Shown one piece after another: positions 52,385 to 63,775 of a DNA stretch of 64,000 nt. The position numbers and the translations under genes were made by a program. The DNA comes from Dichetophora obliterata. Lineage: Eukaryota > Arthropoda > Insecta > Diptera > Sciomyzidae. Location: positions 303,683,408 to 303,747,407 of the forward strand of contig OY986435.1 of NCBI GenBank assembly GCA_963920525.1. The letters run 5' to 3'. Position 1 is the first letter of the stretch; each line of letters starts with the position of its first letter. The notes beneath the pieces were generated by a model. It saw only the letters and a program-made list of their open reading frames with translations. It did not search any database and was not told the origin of the DNA.

Positions 52385-53416
52385 GACAAAGTTGCGAAAA
52401 CAGAGATGCTACCTTTTGTCTTGATACTTTTTCTTTACAAATGTAATCAAGTATTAAGGTCCAATTACAAGGTTGGCCGAATTATTGAACTGAAATAAAA
52501 TTTTCTGTATTTTCATTGTTTTTTTTTATTGTACTATAAATAAATACGAACAATACTAATACAGGGACGAGATAACGATAACTGGAGCGCCACGGTTTGA
52601 CCATGGCATAATTATTTGACAAGGTACCCGTGACAGTTTTTTGGCGATTAGTAGTTGTCAAAAACAGCTAAAGAAGTTGTAGTTTGCTGCTGTTGACTAG
52701 CTATGTGCTTATTTTTAACTTTTCTGTAATTCATTAAATTTGTTCGCGAAGTTTATTGGAATGTTTTTAGTTTACTGCGATTGAGTAGCTATGTTTAAGT
52801 CGTTGCTTATTTTTTCACATTTCTTTGATTAATTGCATTAACTGCTAATTTTGACAACTATCATCGCCGCTCGTGAGAAAAAAGCCAGTCTACGCTACTA
52901 CCTTGTCAGTAATTGTGCCATGGGTTTGACAATGGATTCGTAAAGTAATTTCATGGTCGAAGAGTTCAGGTGGATGCACCAGATGAGAGCATACTGCCGG
53001 AAATGTCAAATTGAAGCAAAACGTTTTATTTCTTTTCTTTTGTCTCCATTCGCCACACTGCTGAATTTGACAGACAAGGCAGTATGGAAAGAGAGAACTG
53101 TCAGCGCTGCAGCTACCTCTGTCCTTATATCATGAGTAATTTAAATAAAAATAGGAATGGCCGAGGGAAAAATCGATTAATCGATTGGTTTTCGAGCTAT
53201 AGATTTTTTAAGATAATTTTTTTATTATTAGATCTTCTTAGAAAACTGGTTATAGTTTTTTTACTATATAACTTATATTGATGATTGAGATATCATATTA
53301 CGGATTATAAAATGCGCTTTTTGAAAAATTAAAAATATAAGTACGCATTTTGTAGCTATTTGTATGTAAAAGTAAAATTTTTCTTTCATAAAACCGTTAT
53401 TTTCTGTAAAAATATC
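52385..53416. other. Non-coding DNA, no feature seen
   Basis: No gene. Short open frames have no recognisable domains. GTATTTAC at 53417-53424 is the left target duplication of the hAT element. Confidence 0.45.
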
Positions 53417-53802
53417 GTATTTACCAGACCTGTGATTTTCAAATACAAATCCAAATAGAAATACCTAAGTAATTGAAAAGTAAATACCAAATACAAATAC
53501 TACGTATTGGTATTTGAAAAAAAATACATAAATACTTGGTATTTGAAAAAGTAAATACAAATACCAATACTTGAGTATTTGCAGAGCTGAATTTTCAAAT
53601 ACTTGCAAATACTATTTAAAAGTATTTAATAAATACTTTTAAATACTTCAGTAAAAACTTTGTCAACATTCTAACGTAACTTTTTATTTTTATATGCATG
53701 TTAGCGAAAAAAATCAAAACAAGAAAGAAAAAACACATAAGTACTATCAATATAAATATACCGAAATAAAAAAAAACACAAAAATACTTATATATAATTA
53801 AT

Positions 53803-56606
53803 TTAAATAGCTTTCAATTTTTTTAATACGTTGTGATTGGCCTTCAACAGAACTAATTTCTCAATAGATAAATCGGTGAGGCTTTGTCTTCTGGAGTCGT
53901 TGACTATGCCGGCAAACGAGAACAACCGCTCTACTGGTTCGGAAGAAGTTAAAGGCGTATTCGTTTTAATAGCCAAATAATGCAATATCGGGTACTTTTT
54001 CAGCATTCCAACGTTTGTGTCTTGGTCGCTGATATATTTAAAAACATCATCCTCAACAGTTTTGGCAATAGCGAACGAAGTTTGTGAAGTAGAGACACCA
54101 AATGTTTATTCATAACTGACCTCTATATTAAAAAAAAATTTTAATGGATGGCCAAAAATAATAATGAATATGTTACCAGTATCGTCAAAGTTGTAGAAAT
54201 CTGTCTTATAGCTCTGGGTGCTTTGCAGAACAAGAATTTGATCGCCGTCCAATGTCTGCGCATGTTGAATTGTTGCAGCAATAACAATTTTGTGAATGTC
54301 TTTAATTGTCCGACCGTGTGGCGATATTTTTGCCAAAGGGTTGAACCACCGCAATTTCACGTCTGGAAATAATACAGAGGCGACTATTGCATGATTTATG
54401 TCTTCCTTCAGTTCAAAATACGACAAAAATCGTTGCTTAAGCTTGATTCCCATTTCAGCTGCAGCCCACTTAAATTCCTCTGTCGCAATTGAAGAAATAG
54501 CTTTTTTCAACTTAATGACAAGTGAAACTAATGATGGAAGCAGACACCCGAAAACTAAATTCTCTTCCCTTTGCAAAAAAATCTATTGTTTCTGCCACTG
54601 GAGCCATTAAGAGCCTATAGTCATCAAGATTTTGTAGATCAGTTATAGTGAAGCTGATCTCTATACCCAATTTACCGCACAACTCGCCAAGCTTCTCTTT
54701 ATGAGATAAAAGACGGCAAATCGCATCATAGGTGGAGTTCCATCTCGTTACTACTGGGGTAAGTAAAGATGAACTCAACACCGAAACTATAATTTCGGAC
54801 GATTTGGGGTAGTTGCATTTCCGCCACAACAAACTGCATTTATGAAATGCCTGGAAAAAATAATTCAATGAATAGGTATTTTTTAGAATTGTCTCATTCA
54901 AAAATCAGTAGTACCTTCGCATGTTTTTCTTTTAAAAAGTTATTGGCATATATAATTTTAATGAAGTCTGCCGAGGCAAGCAAATTTAGCGTATGACTTG
55001 CGCATCGAATATGTAATGGCACAAGGTAGGAGTCAATAGGAAGCTCTACTGGCTCAGGGTAGTCCTCGATATCGTCGTTTTCAGTGATTTCGCTTTTATT
55101 TTCTGTTTTTATGCAGTCAATTCCATATTCCTTAAATGCTTTAACGAAATTGGATGCATTGTCAGTTACTGTTGCCACAATTTTAGCTGCACTCAATCCA
55201 AAGTCATCGTTAATGCCTCTCATTACATTCAAAATCCGTAGATAAGTATGCTCCCCTGAAAATAGTTTACACGCCAATGCTAGCGACTTTCTTCGCATTC
55301 CTTCGTCGAGCCAATGGCTAGTGATGGGAACTATCGAATAAAAATATTCGAATTATTCGATAGTTCAAAATCATTCATTCATTCGATAGTTTTTTTTATT
55401 CGATAGTTTTTTCATTTGCTCTTCGTTTGCTTACCTTCAACTGATTGAACGAATCGTGAGTACTGAACATTTAACTGAAAAAGTACGTTTAACTGATTGA
55501 TTTGTGTTTAAATGAAAATTATAATGAAATCGCACCAGTTATAAGCTACTTAGAGGTTTTTAAATCGAATAAATGAATACTTTTATTAAAATCATTTGCT
55601 TTGTACTAGCTACAATTTTTACAATTCGAATGAATGAATAATTTATTCGATAGAAAAATTCGTACGATAGTTCTTTGTACTAGTTACTATTTCTTTAATT
55701 CGAATGAATGAGTGAATTATTCGATAGTTCAAATCATTCGATAGTTTCGTGCACTATTTACTATTTTTAAAAGTAAATAAATTAACTAAATATTCGAACG
55801 AATTGTTCGATAGTTGAAATCATTCGATAGTAAACCATCGATAGTTGAAATTATTCGATAGTGCCCATCACTACCAATGGCAAATGTATCCAAAGAAACT
55901 GCGATGTTTGGTTGACCATATGTCCGCTGTGGTGCATACGTATTTATTTTGGCGTATAACTTTTTTCATGTATGCAACTGTTCGACTATACTGTCCCTCC
56001 AACAATTTAACGAGTTTCCGACGGCTCATAACTCGCAGCCCAGTCCCATCAAACAAACTTCGAAATAAAGCTCTCTCTACTGTGCAAAGAGGTACAGCGG
56101 AATCTATTACAAATGTAACAATTTTCTCGTCGAAAGAAATTTCGGAACGCTGCACAGACTCGGAAGATGAAATACTGCTCTTGTATGCTTCATATTGATT
56201 TGGATGTTTATTCCGCAAGTTCTTGATGAAATTGGAGTTTGCATTCTTATGTGCTCTAATACGCAATTTGCATGCGTTGCACTCAGCACTTATCGCGCCC
56301 GGTTTTAAACTATTATCAGCAATCTTTAAAATTATATAAAAAATTAAACACATTAACATCATATTAAAAAATCTCTTAAAAATATTCTTTTAACTTACTT
56401 GCTCAATATTTTCGAAATATTGAAATATCATTGAACGTCTTTTCGACTTTTTTCCGGGGTTTCATGCTGCGTCGTGGCAGCTGTATGCTTTTTCCTTTTC
56501 TCCGCGGCGGTTGGCTAGAAACCCAATCTGCGTCTCTTACCGAATCGTCTGAATCGAAATCTTGGTCAGAAACATTATTTTCGATGTCTTCAAAACTCAT
56601 TTTCAC
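53803..56606 (-). pseudogene. hAT transposase gene, disrupted
   Basis: Minus strand pieces in order: acidic and basic N-terminus 56403-56606; a BED-type finger region with YFENIEQ, a likely intron, then SAECNACKLRIRAHKNAN (about 56250-56310); RNase H-like catalytic core with TTADIWSTKHRSFFGYICHW up to 55874; MITE 55319-55873; then MRRKSLALACKLFSGEHTY, VTDNASNFVKAF and HIRCASHTLNLLA (54900-55298). A 64-bp intron probably lies at about 54853-54916. VVTRWNSTYDAICRLL (about 54720-54770) follows, and the C-terminal dimerisation block SSEPVERLFSFAGIVNDSRR is at about 53880-53950, with a stop at 53805. Besides the MITE there is a frameshift near 56430, another in a T7 run at about 54583-54589, and a stop near 54110. 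All domains remain recognisable, so inactivation looks recent. Confidence 0.9.
55319..55873. mobile_element. hAT-type MITE nested in the hAT transposase gene
   Basis: Flanked by CCAATGGC on both sides (55311-55318 and 55874-55881). The ends are TAGTGATGGGAACTATCGAA and, read inward, TAGTGATGGGCACTATCGAA. The interior repeats the motif ATTCGATAGTT many times on both strands, giving strong hairpin potential. It splits the transposase frame between a codon run reading GYICHW and one reading LDEGMRRK. It is younger than its host element and has no coding capacity. Confidence 0.95.
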
Positions 56607-57544
56607 TTCTTAGTCGATTTACTAATTTAATAAGCTAATTTTAATAATTGCAGACAGAAGTGAATACAGAAAACAATATTTGTAAACGACACGATTAGCA
56701 CAAACGCACTTCTTAGTTAAAGCAAACTTTAATAAGTATAACACTTGACCGGTTTATCATTCAAAAAAATTAGGCTTGCGCAGTAACTATGTAAACATAA
56801 TGTGTAATCAATTGCATATTGCATCATGCGATCGAAAATGTGCATACGTCTCTTTTATTGTTTTATTATTTTTTCGGTTTTCTTATATTGATAGTACTTA
56901 TGTGTTTTTTCTTTCTTCTTTGTTTTGGTTTTTTTTTCGCTAACATGCAAGGGACGTTGTCTCATTATTTAAAGCTATAGCTAAGGCTTTAACTCTTATA
57001 CTTTATCGTATAAAAGTTTTAAGCACATACCAAGGCTTAGCTGAGTAGTATAACAAATGTTAGGTAATGTAAGCAGCGACAGTAGAAAACCACCGTGAGA
57101 TCAGTAAAGATCGCTTATTATTAATTAAGTTAATAAATATAAATAGAATTGTACTTGATTGGAAGTATTACAAAATGTGTTTTAATAAATAATATTACTG
57201 GCATATAAAAAAGTTACGTCACATTCAATGTTGACTAAGTATTTACTGAAGTATTTGAAAGTATTTACTAAATACTTTTAAATAGTATTTGCAAGTATTG
57301 AAAATTCAGCCTTGCAAATACTCAAGTATTGGTATTTGTATTTTCTTTTTCAAATACCAAGTATTTATGTATTTTTTTTCAAATACCAATACGTAATATT
57401 TGTATTCGGTATTTATTTTTCAATTACTTGGACCAGTATTTAAGAAGTATTTAAATAGTATTTTAAATAAGTTGTATTTAAATACATCCCAGGTCTGGTA
57501 TTTACTATGGTTAACGAAAAGAAAATTCTTAAAGCTTACAAATT

Positions 57545-58440
57545 TTTCTTTCATTTGGCATTTGGCGCGTTGATGCCGCGGCCCTCTTGCCAAACGCAAA
57601 TAAAATGTTATCAGTGAAACTGTAAACGTAAATTGTAGTCGAATACTGAATTCCATGGCTTGCGACCTATAACTCAAAAGCTGTTGAATTTCTCAAATTT
57701 AGGTTGTATGGGAGGTGCCCCACGCTTCCTTGTAAAGCGCCATACAAAGTTATCAGTAAAACTGCATGTGTCAATTGAGTTCGAATACTGAATTCCGAGG
57801 CTGTGCGGCCTATAAACTCAAAAGCTATTCGATATCGCAAATGTGGGTTGTATGGGAGGTGCCACGCCCTTTTCCCAACTCCCATAAAATGTTATCAGCG
57901 AAGCGACACGTGTAAATTGTGGTCGAGTACCAAATAACGAGGCTAAGCGGCTTATAACTCCAAAGATATTCGATTCCGCAAATTTGGGTTGCATAGGAGG
58001 TGCCACGCCCTTTTTCTAACTCCCATAAAATATTATCAGCGAAGCGGCAATTGTAAATTGTGGTCGAATACCGAATTCCGAGGCTGTGCGGCATATATTA
58101 CTCAAAAGCTATTCGATGTCGCAAATTTGGGTTGTATGGGAGGAGCCTCCTTGTTTAACGCCCATAAAATGTTATCAGTGAAACGGGACGTGTAAATTGT
58201 CGTATACCGAATTCCGAGGCTGTGCGGCCTATAACTCCAAAGCTATTCGATATCGCAAATTTTGGGTTGTATGGAAGATGCCACGCCCCTTTTCCAACTC
58301 CCATAAAATGTTATCAGCGAAGCGACACGTGTAAATTGGGGTCGAATACCGAATTCCGAGGCTGAGCGGCTTATAACTCCAAAGATATTCGATTCCGCAA
58401 ATTTGGGTTGTATGGGAGGTGCCACCCCACTGGTGGTAGG
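57545..58440. repeat. Minisatellite, about 6-7 units of 140 bp
   Basis: The landmark GGTTG(T/C)AT(G/A)GGAGGTGCC-like sequence recurs at about 57702, 57846, 57987, 58130, 58265 and 58406, giving periods of 141-144 bp with one of 135. Units also share CCCATAAAATGTTATCAG, CCGAATTCCGAGGCTG and TATAACTCCAAAG. The first unit is the most diverged. Overlapping minus-strand open frames with repeating MAPPIQPKFAESN-type peptides are by-products. It starts about 40 bp after the hAT element. Confidence 0.92.
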
Positions 58441-59596
58441 AGGGAGAAATATACTTTACGACCTATTCTCATACCTATCAAACATACATACTAAATTTCA
58501 CGAAAATCGGTTGAGCCGTTTCAGCTTTAATTTTTCTGCTTTCTTATTCCATATTTTCTGATATCACCATAACAATAAATAACTGCACCTAACGCAATAT
58601 TTTAGCTGTAATATTTATTAGAGTGTATAGGATTTTCCAGGAAGTGAATAAATTTTAAACTTTTAGTTGATCACTTTTGGTGATAGTTCAAATAGTTGAT
58701 CTTCGCTTAAGCCATTAACAAATGCAAATATAGTCACTGTCAATTGCGATTTATATGACCATTAGCCAAAAAATGCATTTATGATGAATGAAGGAACATT
58801 ACAAAAACTTGTTGCATCACTTCTATTTAACAATATCTTTCTAGCTCGTATTTTGTTACACTCCGTACGTTTTTTAATTTCGCAACTTAATTTTGACTGC
58901 ATACTGTTTTTTAAACTGTTTATTTATCACAAAAAAGTTTTACGAATAAATATGAAAGCACTTGACCGCATAGCTGGTGTTGGGTTGATATGATAAATAT
59001 GACTTATAATCTGGGGTCACCCTATTGGCCATTTTATGTTGCTTGATAAAAAATAAATACCGTTACTTCTTGAATAAACCGCAAATTATGGTTGATTTAA
59101 TCACAACGTTATGAGTGTCCATTTAAAGTCATTTAACAAGTGCGATTGAATACGTGTGCTTAGTGCGTTGTGATATGGGTTTTATTAATAGACATCCTCT
59201 GCTTCATTCCAGAAGCTTGAAAATTTTTCAATATTTTATTCCTTTCATGGTATACTGGAAACGAAGGAGAAGGCAATAGCTTTTACAGAAGAAGTTGGGC
59301 TAAATAAAACTTCTTTGCCTTCTTGTGCAGCGGATTGCCCAATAAGAAAGAAGAATCTTCTGAAAGGAAGCTGGGATGGAGATGGAGATACTCTTCTTCT
59401 TCTTTAAAAAAAGGATCGAAAAGCTGCAGAAATAAAGAGAACCCAAACATCGGAATCATATTTGATGAAACTTCATGACGCATTGAGGTTCTTGATGTGC
59501 TAGCCATGCTTTTTTGCTTTGTTATACAATGCGAGTTATTGATGTTTATAACCATTTAAAAAAATATGCGTCGTCACAACGAAGAATGCGAACTGA
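58441..59596. other. Non-coding DNA, no feature seen
   Basis: AT-rich. Open frames 58781-58993 (+) and 59283-59555 (-) have no recognisable domain. The final part may include the decayed start of the Merlin-like element. Confidence 0.4.
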
Positions 59597-60043
59597 GCGT
59601 TTGTACACGGTGGTATATTATTATAGCTACTTTAGAGAAGTGTCAGAAATTGTTTCTTCGCATGCTTAAATTTGTCTCGGTGGTGAAGAAAAGACAGTGC
59701 AGTTCGATGAGACGTTCTTAAAACTAGAAAGTATAATTGTGGACGCATTACCGAACAAATGACGATAGTTGTTTTGGGTATCTATTATAAGGAGGATGAC
59801 ACCGGGTCATTTTATGCATTTTTTTATGCAGTTTCTAGAAGATGCAAGAGTGTCTATCCTGGAATTGTTGATGGTACGCGCAGAGTTGGGTTGCAGCTCA
59901 AGGATCTTGACGTACTTACGGTCGAGTCTGAAAATATAACACATTTGATTCCCGAAAAACGTCAGTGGGTTTTAGCTACCCAGGACGAGATAGAAGCTTT
60001 GGAAGCAGACGACCAACTAGAACCTGATGAAGGTTTTTATTAG
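59597..60043 (+). pseudogene. Merlin-like (IS1595-type) transposase relic
   Basis: The + strand reads VVYYYSYFREVSEIVSSHA (about 59611-59667), a stop, GGEEKTVQFDETFLK (about 59680-59724), then, after a one-base frame shift, TRKYNCGRITEQMTIVVLG (about 59723-59780) and KEDDTGSFYAFF. The xxDExxxxxRKYNxGR pattern with the following hydrophobic strand is the first catalytic-aspartate region of the IS1595/ISXO2 transposases, called Merlin in animals. The last 66 residues of the open frame (59840-60043, acidic, ending EADDQLEPDEGFY) do not resemble the rest of that fold and I do not recognise them. The remaining DDE residues are missing, so it is a fragment. Confidence 0.6.
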
Positions 60044-60049
60044 ATTTCT

Positions 60050-61311
60050 TCTGGTAAGGTAACAACTTAAAACGCAAATAACCGCTATTTTTACAATAGC
60101 TATACGGTCTGCCATCGTAAAATTATCTAGATATTTAAACTTACCACTTTGTTTTTACTTGAGAATTATACAAAAGATCGCTGATAAAGAAAAGTTGCGT
60201 TTTCAGAAATAGTTCTCTATTTATTATAAGTAACACTTATATTAAATTAAGTCTTAATTCTTTTGTATACGATCATAATTTATAAGATAAGATTTATAAG
60301 ATCATAAACGTATAAGGGGGTTGTAAGTTAAGAAATAAAAAAAAATTAAAAAATTAGAAATTGCAAAATTTTCATTTCGTAGCGCAGCCGTTAACTCTAA
60401 CTATAATTTTTTAAATTATATATACTTTCTTCTTGATGTTTATAAAAAAAAATAACCCACCTGAGTGGAATTTTGCACTTTTTTTTAAATGCTGTAAAAC
60501 TGGCAGGAAAAATTAACAGAAAGCCAGTATAGGTTAATCTTAGATTTTTTTATGGAAAAAGCATCTTTTTGGCTTTCTCACATTGTTGGAAGCAGAAGCT
60601 TTACAGTGGCTGCGAATTTTTGAAATATGTTTTCATCGCGTGTGACATATCATAAGTTGTCATTAATGGGTTAAAAAAACTGAGAGTGCCTGTGAAACGT
60701 TATTCAATGTTATTGTATTTATAATGATTACAGATTTAAAAAATCTTATGTTCCTTTAAAATAAATAAAAGTTACGTTTTATGTTATGCTTTTAAGTTTT
60801 AATTATAGTAACATAACTAAAAGTAATAGTTGTTAATTATTTTAACTTTTAGTTATGTTTTACGTTGTTTATAACTTTTATAAGTTTAATGCAAATTTTA
60901 CAAAAACAATCAAATACACAAAAAAATTTTAAAAAACTTTTAATGACTACAATTGATTTGCTTTGATTTGCTTTGATTTGATTGTTATTTTATTAGCTGT
61001 TAGTTTTAAATTGAGAAAAATATATAAATTTGCTAACACGGATTAACACGGATTTTTATGTCGCATTTGTGGATTTTTACTCTCCTCGGTTTGGCATCAC
61101 TGATCTTTGCTGTGAAATTAAAAAAGATTATTTGATAGTAGACCAGTTTCATAGCGCTGGAGCTAAATACCTCACATATTTTTAGACATGTACTGAAATT
61201 AAGAAGAGAAAAAGCTACATAACAACAACAATTATTTGAAAATTTTAACTCGCTTTAACCTAAAAGATATAAATTTTTTAGAAATAAAAAGTCCAGTTTG
61301 CACAGTTACAG
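60050..61311. other. Non-coding DNA, no feature seen
   Basis: AT-rich. TTTGATTTGC-type units are repeated at 60955-60985. GTCTAAAC at 61312-61319 is the left target duplication of the next MITE. Confidence 0.45.
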
Positions 61312-61319
61312 GTCTAAAC

Positions 61320-61708
61320 CAGTGATGTTCCTCGACGCGTCTTCTTTAATTGTCGACATTTTTGTGTCGACAATGCAGAATGTGACGACAATGTAGACAA
61401 TGTCGAGAATTGTGTAAACAATGCAACAAAATGCAACACTGCGAAAATGCAAGTTCCATTTAGATTATGCTGATTCTTAAAAACTTTTGAAAAGTCGTTT
61501 AATTAACACAACGTAACAAATTTTACAATTAAACAAACAAAAGCCATGCCCAGAAGGCGTAAAAATATGAAATACTTCGAACTTGGACTCAATTTAATTA
61601 AATATTACAATAAGCATGCAGCCTTTTACATTAATTATCTACACGTCGTTAAAAGCAATTGTCTACACGACATTGTCGACATCATATTCTCTACGCCACA
61701 CATCACTG
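61320..61708. mobile_element. hAT-type MITE, 389 bp
   Basis: Identical 8-base flanks GTCTAAAC (61312-61319 and 61709-61716). The ends are CAGTGATGTTCC and, read inward, CAGTGATGTGTGG. Inside both ends are TGTCGAC and GACAATGTCGA motifs in opposite orientation. The ends resemble the TAGTGATGGG ends of the MITE at 55319, suggesting use of a related transposase. The open frame at 61546-61761 crosses its right border and is not a gene. Confidence 0.9.
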
Positions 61709-61716
61709 GTCTAAAC

Positions 61717-63208
61717 CTACCAAACCATAATAAATTTATTAAGATTAGACTTGTACTTTAAAAGCTCTAAACTTTTTTTTATTTAAACTGCTTTATTTAA
61801 CTGCTAGTTTTTATTTAAATCAAAGGAATGTGTTTTAACAATTCAGTTCATAAACCTTACAAAAAAACTACAAAGGTTTTTATTTATTTTTAATTAATCA
61901 CAGAGTTTTTTATCATCACAAAAAATAACTCAAGTTGTCGTAAAATATTCATTAAATGAGATCAATAAAATTTATAAGAAAAATTATATAAACATAAAGT
62001 TGATAGTCGATACTCTAATATAGAAAAGCCACTAAAATTTTTTAAATAAGTTTCTTCGCAGATGTCCGAATCAGATGGTCAATCACCCGAAATCTGACAA
62101 AATCCAGCTGAAAATTTTTTAATGTTATTCTGGGCCTTTCTATATTAAGGTAACGAAAAAAATTAATGGGAAATCTTGCAGTCAAGCAATTCTTCGCTTT
62201 CAATAAAATTTTAGAAATTTTTTCATTTGATATATTACTTCTGATATCAATATTGTGGCATTTAATTCATTAGATTTTAAAAAATATTTTGCTCAAATTT
62301 AATTATATAAATTGTTGCAATCTGCAGTCTGTTTCTGTAATTGATTTTTATTAAACTTTGGTAATAAATTATTCTTGTAACATGTGCTGTCGAAGGAAAA
62401 TCGACTCTTTAAAATCATTTTTTATGTATTTTACAGACCCAGCCCACCATCGGAGTCCACAAGGTGCACCATTGGAACTCCCCTTGCGGTGCACTGGCCC
62501 TCCTAAGGATGCTCCGACAAGAGTCCCAAAGGAGCACATTCGCCGGAGAAAAGGGCCTTCTTAATATATATAAAAAAGTGTGCCCAAAGGACTCCTTAAA
62601 TGAGTGATTTCGGCGTCCCAGAATGCTCACTTAGATAACCCGCAAGGACTCCGTGCGAACGCCTACATTCGCCTATAATTTTTGTAAAAACTCCTTAATT
62701 CGTCCAAAGATAACCCAGAATAAGTGTTTTCGGATTGATTTACATTATAATATGGATAATGGTCCGAAAAGGTCTGAAAAACACTTCTGATCTCTTTAAT
62801 ATTAAATAAGCATCTGATTTTTGTTTATATTTTATTGCCAGTTTTCTTCCTCATGGAGCACTCCGGAAACACATCTTAGAAGTGTTGCTGTGGGAGTCCT
62901 TTTTCACTTTTGCATCGGAGCGCTCGGCATTGGGCTAGAACTATAAAATTTTTTTAATTCTTTTAAATCCTTTGCTTAGACATGCCCAACATGTTGGTGC
63001 GACCTGCAGAAAAATCAAAAATTTTTGATTTTAGTCCGACATGTCGGCCCGACTGTCTCATTTGCTTTCGAATGATCGTACATGTAGTAGAGCATGCCCA
63101 AGTCATCGTACATGTACCATCGTCTGAAACCCCCTATTAAAGGTGGATTCACTGATCACCTTCAGCATGTTTTGCAAGTTTTTTTCCTATGAAGTTTCCT
63201 CTCAGACA
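61717..63208. other. Non-coding DNA with a GC-richer block 62436-62940
   Basis: Around 62440-62640 and 62860-62940 the sequence is less AT-rich, with GGAGTCC and GGACTCC motifs. AGCCCACCATCGGAGTCC at the left faces AGCCCAATGCCGAGCGCTCC, read inward, at the right, which might be decayed ends of an element. A short palindrome (AAATCAAAAATTTTTGATTT) lies near 63016-63035. No gene. Confidence 0.4.
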
Positions 63209-63775
63209 ACAATCGCTTCAAAATAATCCAGATTATTTTTTTTTACATGCAAAACAAAAACAAAAATAATAATCCTATTAAAAATAGGATTATTTGTGCT
63301 ATCCATATAAAATTGTGATATAGCCTTTAAAAAATTTGAAACACAGGTGCCGCATCTGTATATTTTTAAGAGCTGTCATTTCATTTTTTGAATTATTTGT
63401 TTGTTTGATATAATGACTATTAGATAGCCATGACAGCTACCTATTTTCTCACGAGCTGCGACCATCGAATGTAACTTAAATTATTTATATAATTGCATAA
63501 TATTAATAATTAAATTAAATAATTAAAAAATTTTCTGACGTTTAGAGTAAAACACATTCAGAGAAAAACATCGTTCACTAAGGTATCGCTAACATAACAG
63601 TTCTAAACAGTTTTGAACGACACACATTCTCATGACACGTAATAGTTATTGTATCATAATTGCTTGTTTGAATTTAATTTTGACTGCAACGGTAGTGCGC
63701 TCTACGAGTCGTTTTTTTTTGTCGTTCCTTTGAGAAAGCTTGTTATCACGATTATATTAAGGCGAAAGGAAAGCA
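63209..63775 (+). repeat. Dispersed repeat, copy 2 (first at 43447)
   Basis: Same orientation as copy 1 and closely similar from CGCTTCAAAATAATCCAGAT to GATTATATTAAGGCGAAAGG. It lacks the block 43698-43770 of copy 1 and has about 55 extra bases at 63605-63659 (including GACACACATTCTCATGACAC). Confidence 0.85.

Larger units (their letters stand above)
53425..57497 (-). mobile_element. Nearly complete hAT transposon with long inverted ends
   Basis: Identical 8-base flanks GTATTTAC (53417-53424 and 57498-57505) delimit a 4,073-bp element. The ends are CAGACCTGTGATTTTC and, read inward, CAGACCTGGGATGTATT. Inverted arms of about 345 bp (53425-53770 and 56865-57497), packed with CAAATAC/GTATTTG motifs, bracket the transposase gene. 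The right arm is longer because about 255 bp (roughly 56948-57202) lie in it that the left arm lacks. The element carries a 555-bp MITE. It encodes a BED-finger hAT transposase on the minus strand. Confidence 0.92.

Noticed and set aside
57667..58425. Overlapping minus-strand open frames with repeating peptides
   Set aside because: They follow the 140-bp minisatellite units and have no independent support as genes.
59283..59555. 90-codon minus-strand open frame
   Set aside because: No known motif; neighbouring DNA is non-coding and it opposes the Merlin-like relic.
62358..62564. Proline- and arginine-rich open frame near the right end
   Set aside because: It lies in a GC-richer repeat-like block with the opposite-strand frame also open; no domain and no splice context.
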